Positions 59,066-64,000 of a stretch of 64,000 bases of DNA are shown one piece after another; position 1 is the first letter of the stretch; the number at the start of each line of letters is the position of its first letter. A program made the position numbers and the translations under genes. The notes under the pieces were generated by a model that was given only the letters and a program-made list of their open reading frames with translations, ran no database searches and was not told where the DNA came from. The DNA comes from Alligator mississippiensis (Eukaryota; Chordata; Crocodylia; Alligatoridae). The stretch is taken from assembly GCF_030867095.1 (NCBI RefSeq), contig NC_081831.1, forward strand, positions 65,982,716-66,046,715, given 5' to 3'.

Positions 59066-61683
59066 CTAGGAATTTGAAGGACAGGCAATTAAAAAGATAC
59101 TGGCACAATATAAAAATACTAGGCAGCAGTCTTGTTTTTATGCTATTTGTTCCTTAAGCGCAAAAACTTGCAGAACCCATGAAGAGATGGGTTTTGATAG
59201 GACATAGTGTTGTCTTGCGTCAGTCGTGAAAATTCCACAATGCAAGATGTACTATGAAATACTGAAAACAGGATTACAGAAAATAGTATAGATCATGATT
59301 TGGGACAATAATTGTCCTGAGCTTTGAAAGCAACAGGTGATTTGTTTGAGAAACTCCCCTAATCCACAGGCAGCTTTACCAATAATAAGAAAAGCAACTT
59401 TAAAGTGATTCAAGAATTAAATTAAATGAATTTTGGGAATAACATCCTGGCCCAGATAGTGTCCCATGTCTAGCTGTATTTTCTTCTTCCCATGGAGATT
59501 TTGCTGTTTTAAAAAGTTAACTAAGTGATACTTCCAAGAACAGTTTTACTTAGTTTGCAATTTAGAAAGACGAGGATACAATCAGGATTTATACACTGAG
59601 GTCAAACTTTAATTGAAATATTTTCAGTAACCTTTAGTTAACTTTTCTAAGATCTGCCTGTCTCTTTCCCTGGTCTGTTCCCTCCCATCCCTTCCCCCTC
59701 CATTGTCATCTCAAGTTTCTTGTGGTCTGGACATGTTTGCAACAAAATCATCAATCAAGTTTCTTGTTTAACCTCAGTGCAAAAGTTAATTTTAAAAAGT
59801 AACTACATTTAACCTTTAGGCATTATACCAGTAACCCTAATTTTCTAATTGATCTTTGTAGTTTGCATGTTTTCAATTACTCTAGGCTTCAGTCTCTCTG
59901 ATACAAATTGCACCCTTAAGTAAATGCTTGAAAGGGGATTTCAAAAAGTCAAGGTCTAATCATTTTGGAACTGAAATTTAGAACAGCTGCTTGAGTTTAA
60001 TTAGCCTGTGAGTTATGGCTACTTCTTGCCAGATGTAAAAAAATTACAGCTGATAGAAGCAGATTTTTTTCCTTCCCTTTTAGAACTAACCTTTCATTTT
60101 CTCTGGAGGTCAAGGTTTATTTACACAAAATGAACCCCACTGTGTCATCGATTAAAATCAGAGCAGGTCTTGTAGGAAGTAGCATTGCTGAATGATGAAT
60201 TATGAGAAACTGCATGTTAACTCATGTCAGAAATGTCTATATTTAGTAAATCTTGTGCAGAATTGGTAACCTTGTTGCACATCAAAAGAACCACCACAAA
60301 CAGGAAAAAGCAAAAACTTTGTAAAATTAGCCCAAGTGATATGAACGGGCTACAGTAACGTAGAGAGCTCACAGAATCCCAAGACAACAAATGGTGAGAA
60401 GCTGAACAAAGGGGAAATTATTAAGTACGCTATGTGACTAATAGAGCACCAGCAGTGAGCAATGAAAATACAAAAAGAAAGCAGCTGAAGAACTTAACCT
60501 GGCTGGCTAACTAACTGCAGTACAGGTATTTTTAATCACCTGTAAATTGTTATGGAATTGCAAGATTTTTACACAAAAACAAGAATCTTTGAAAGCGATG
60601 GTAGAACTAAGGAGTTTCCTTCAACATCCGCTGCGTGAAATAATCACTTCCAGGTAAAAATGAACTGAAGTATTAAATACATGAGAAGTAATTAAGTAAA
60701 GCTCTAAAACAATAACCATGTCCCATATTCAGGAACACGGAACAACGCATGCATACAATGCATACATATTAGAGAGCAGGTAAAAACTCATTCATCAATG
60801 TATACACGTCGAACTGGAAAACTTAAATGGCTTTAGTTGATTCAATCCAAAAGATTCAGATATTGGAAACATTTCAGGTGACAGATATGCTCCCCATGAT
60901 GCAGAAGATAGGGCAGGGCAGCACCACAGACAAAGTAATTCAGAGAGCCATGAACTTCTGTAGGCAACAACCTATGTAGTCAGATGCTAGGCATGAAAAC
61001 TCATGCCTCAGAACAAGTCAGTCAGCCTCTGACTTCTGCCTGATGTAGGTAATCGCATCTCCCCCTCCTTCTCACGGGAGATAATTCTGAACAAGAAACA
61101 GATTCAAAACCGAACCAGAGAAACTTTACCCTCAAGTATACTTTTTGGTGCTTTGAGTAGCTGAAAGCAATGTTTAGAACAGAAACATCAGAAGCTAATA
61201 ATATTTATTTTTTTCTATATTACTTTACATATTTGATTAATGTCTGGATCAGACTGGAGTTTTCTAATCCTCCATGGATACTATACTGCACAGAGAGAGG
61301 TTAATCAACTTCCTGCCCCAAAAGTCCATATATAGGCCACAAACCATGATGCCTTTCAAACTGCAGAACTGGTTTCCACATACACACAAGAATACATATA
61401 ACCAATTGTTTAATAACTAATTTTCTGAATGCCTTCCCTAGGTAAAAGGTATTCTCTCTTTCTCCAACAGACGTTGCCATCACCAAATTAATTATAAAGA
61501 ACATATTTTAAAGTGGAAAGATGGAAACAATAAAAACATATAGGTCCAAAATATGATGAATAGCTACATATGACCTTGCAATACCTTTGAAAGTCATCTG
61601 AAGAAGCAATTATATACTAAATTTTTCCTTCAATAAAATATTATGGCATATACTACCATTTTAAGGGAGACCTGATATTTCAC

Positions 61684-61714
<31 letters not shown>

Positions 61715-61915
61715 AGAAAGTTTAGACCTCAGCATGTCAAATGGCAGGTTCTCCATAAGATCATTCCAATGGAGGAGCAAGGAAGCAATAAGTCAGTTAA
61801 ATGAACCTATCCTTAACCCAATTAAAATCCATACACATACAACTGGAGCAGAAAATTTAATTAAAAGGATACTCCGCACTCCCAGTCTCTTGGGATATCT
61901 AGAAACCACACTCAC
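59066..61915 (-). other. ATRX: ATRX intron
   Basis: 2.85 kb, donor gtgagt, acceptor ttcctag. A long T run (61684-61710) lies near its 5' end. No repeat family or gene recognised. Confidence 0.75.
61684..61710 (+). repeat. Poly(T) tract, 27 bases
   Basis: An uninterrupted T run on the + strand, that is poly(A) in the ATRX transcript, in the intron after the helicase motif IV exon. Confidence 0.95.
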
Positions 61916-62016
61916 CTTTATAAATAGGTTTCTCTTTGTCACTTTTCTCCGTGCTGGCCAGCTCAAGAAAGTCTTCTATCAAATCCAGTGATATTAGAGA
62001 CTGGCTAAAAACTAGA
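61916..62016 (-). CDS. ATRX: ATRX coding exon, ninth from last: helicase C-lobe start
   Basis: A 101-base exon reading (V)LVFSQSLISLDLIEDFLELA, STEKSDKEKPIYK(G), between acceptor cttcag and donor gtgagt. KVLVFSQS is helicase motif IV of SNF2 proteins. The human exon reads ASREKTEDKDKPLIYKG at the end; this copy has a shorter variable linker, STEKSDKEKPIYKG. Confidence 0.97.
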
Positions 62017-62341
62017 CTGAAGACAGAAAAAGCAGAATACAGCATTTGCCTCTAACAAAGTCAACAAATTTCATTACTGTTTTCCTCGTCTTCAGCTTGG
62101 ATATTATCTTTGAAACAGATTAGCTTTTTAGACCAGGTGAATCTTGCTTTTATCTTAAGATAAAAATAACTTAAGCAAACATAAATATTTCAGACAAATT
62201 GAGCTATATCTTTGAGCTCAACATAAACATTAAAATGGGCACATGATGAAGTAAACTAAGACAAAATAATACATTTAAATAAGAATTAAAACAGAAAACA
62301 AAACTTCCCACAAATTACTCATTAAAAAAATCCTGACTTAC
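62017..62341 (-). other. ATRX: ATRX intron (short)
   Basis: 325 bases, phase 2, donor gtaagt, acceptor ctgtcttcag. AT-rich, nothing recognised. Confidence 0.85.
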
Positions 62342-62495
62342 ACTTTGTCACCGAGCTCCTCTGCCATACGAAGTATTTCCAAGAGAAGAACCATTTTCCC
62401 AGAATGCTCCAATATTTCAGCATCTGCATCAGTGACAAAATCCTTATACCAGTCTGGAGCTGGGCTTCCTGGGTTGGAAGAGGATGTGGCTTTAC
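62342..62495 (-). CDS. ATRX: ATRX coding exon, tenth from last (first in window)
   Basis: ATRX is a SNF2-family ATPase that, with DAXX, deposits histone H3.3 at repeats and telomeres (family knowledge). This 154-base exon reads KATSSSNPGSPAPDWYKDFV, TDADAEILEHSGKMVLLLEI, LRMAEELGDK(V), between acceptor tcttttgcag and donor gtaagt. It covers the insert before the helicase C lobe and its first helix. The first two bases complete a codon from the previous exon, which is outside the window. By the human protein (2492 residues, 35 exons as I recall) this is about residue 1990 and exon 26. The ten visible exons give about 502 residues; the ADD domain and first helicase lobe lie off the right edge. 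Confidence 0.97.
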
Positions 62496-64000
62496 CTGCA
62501 AAAGAAAGATATTATTAAACTAAAAAGAATCTCCTTAACAGGAAGGCTCCAGACTGTCTAAAATTCAGATGCTTAAAAATCCTAAAGATACAGACTGGTC
62601 TCTACAATCAAAGGTTTTGTGTTTACTTGTACTGACTGCACTAAGTCAAGGATCGGCTAATGTACGAAAGAACTGGTTCAGCTTTACTAATGATCAGTGT
62701 AGCTCTGCTACCTGTCTTTTCCCCAAGGGAGTATTTATCCTTTACCCTCAGCTACTCTCTCTCCTAAAACTCAGCCACATGTTTTACCTGGACAGTATAG
62801 TTGTTTCAATTCCTTTTAAAATCATGATCCTAAATTCCAAGCAAGGATTTTTTTTTAAACAAGAAAGCTCATCTAAAGCCATCCACATAGGGCTATGTAG
62901 GATTGCTCCTCAAAATATGTCTAGCTGTTGTGTTTGTTTTGACATACATTAAAGTCTCTCAGGCCATTTCACTTTATTAAATGGCCCACTACAAAGACAC
63001 AATACACAATAATAAATCTCAGCAACCTGAGCTTAGGATTTTTTTGTTCTCTTTAAAAATAACAATCAAGAGCAAAAAGGATTTTTTTTTTTTAACCAAG
63101 TCAAAACTACTAATGAGATCTTCCTAAATTTACCTAGAAAGAGATTCTAAAACCAAGTTTTAAAAAATGGATAAGCACAGAAGGGGCATATTTTTAATAA
63201 TAATTGTATGCAATCTTGTAGAAATTGTTCACAGTTATGACCCTTTGTGCTGGAAATAGTATAAGTACACAGAAAGAGGTTTCATTTCTTTATGAATATA
63301 AGTAACTTCTTATTTTGAATGTCAGATCATAAACAGTTCTTTAATCCACTGTTTACATAAAACTTCTAGTGAACTGATTTAAGGTGCTTCTAATGTGTTA
63401 ACAGCCGAGTTCTGTGAAATTAAGAAAATTATACTTTACAACATTTCCCTTGTTTCATCCTTCCTAAAAATAAAAATGATTAAACAGATGAGATGAGCAG
63501 AATTATAAAAATTTGTATCTATTTCTGTGCTGAAAAAACTGTACCCAAAAAAAATAGGCAACATCTGTTTTGCTATAACTCCCCTAGTTTTGAAGCATGT
63601 GGAATAGAGAATGCCTTCCTCCTAGAGAGAGCTTTATCTCTATTCAGAAACACTACTGAATTTGAAGGTTTATTTGCAAACTCATAATTTGATCCTGAAA
63701 TGTAGACAGGAATCAGGGGTTGTCTTTATTTATGTTACCCAAATTCTTTTTATAATGTTGTACGTTCCTGGCTTTAATCTTCTTTGCATTAGTGTGATAT
63801 ATATTGATTTATTAGAATTACAATACAAACATTTGTTCACTTAAAAACTTTGATCTTAATGCACTGTTTACTTACATAGAACACTTTTCTCCTAGTCTAC
63901 TGGTAATGCAAAACATTCAATTTTTAAAAGCACATACAGCAAACTAGCTGAAAGGAAGATCCATCATGGCCAAATAGTCACCCCCAAAATCTCAGTCAAT
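62496..64000 (-). other. ATRX: ATRX intron, continuing beyond the window
   Basis: About 1.5 kb with no further ATRX exon: I looked on the - strand for the expected upstream segment (poly-Lys, then a Ser/Gly/Asp-rich stretch) and did not find it. The open frame at 62569-62952 (+) is not recognisable. A-run and T-rich patches only. Confidence 0.75.

Noticed and set aside
62569-62952. 127-residue + frame opposite ATRX
   Set aside because: No similarity I recognise, low-complexity Phe/Lys tracts; likely chance in AT-rich DNA.
1-64000. tRNA, rRNA, CRISPR arrays or bacterial operon features
   Set aside because: I looked for tRNA box B-like words with matching arms and for regularly spaced repeats and found none; the gene structure is that of a vertebrate.

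Overview
The window is vertebrate nuclear DNA: split genes with GT/AG introns, CR1 LINE 3' ends, many short hAT-like DNA transposon relics, microsatellites and long AT-rich introns. The repeat mix (CR1 tails ending in GATTCT-like sequence, MIR/L2-type fossils, and a repeat carrying 'gtagccgtgttggtct') suggests an archelosaur. I favour a crocodilian, with a turtle as the alternative; this rests on recalled repeat families, not on a search.

Two protein-coding genes are present and converge. FGF16 lies on the + strand, complete in three coding exons (7625-7898, 15609-15712, 22179-22424). The exons join in frame to a 207-residue protein, the length I recall for mammalian FGF16. A TATA-like box, a GC/CpG-rich promoter region and a (CA)n tract precede it, and a poly(A) signal follows at 23132. 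ATRX lies on the - strand and is partial: its last ten coding exons run from 62495 down to the stop codon at 32695, followed by a 3' UTR of about 2.7 kb ending near 29990. These exons encode the second half of the SNF2 helicase C lobe and the C-terminal tail, about 500 residues in all. The upstream exons lie beyond the right edge. The order FGF16 then ATRX, tail to tail, is the same as on human Xq21.1.

Layout: 1-7300 is intergenic DNA upstream of FGF16 with hAT-like, MIR-like and CR1 fragments. 7300-23155 is FGF16. 23156-29989 is the spacer between the two gene ends. 29990-64000 is the 3' end of ATRX, whose 15.5-kb intron (38129-53669) holds most of the repeats: a hAT-like MITE with a perfect 8-bp target duplication, a 1.07-kb GC-rich MITE, back-to-back CR1 fragments, and a 257-bp inverted-duplicate repeat nested in another MITE.

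The two genes have no direct functional link. FGF16 is a secreted growth factor of the FGF9/16/20 group and ATRX is a nuclear chromatin remodeller; they share a locus, not a pathway. I found no undescribed multi-gene system. The most unusual structure is the target-site-flanked inverted repeat at 50856-51112. Family names for the smaller repeats come from terminal sequences and flanking duplications seen by eye and should be read as provisional.
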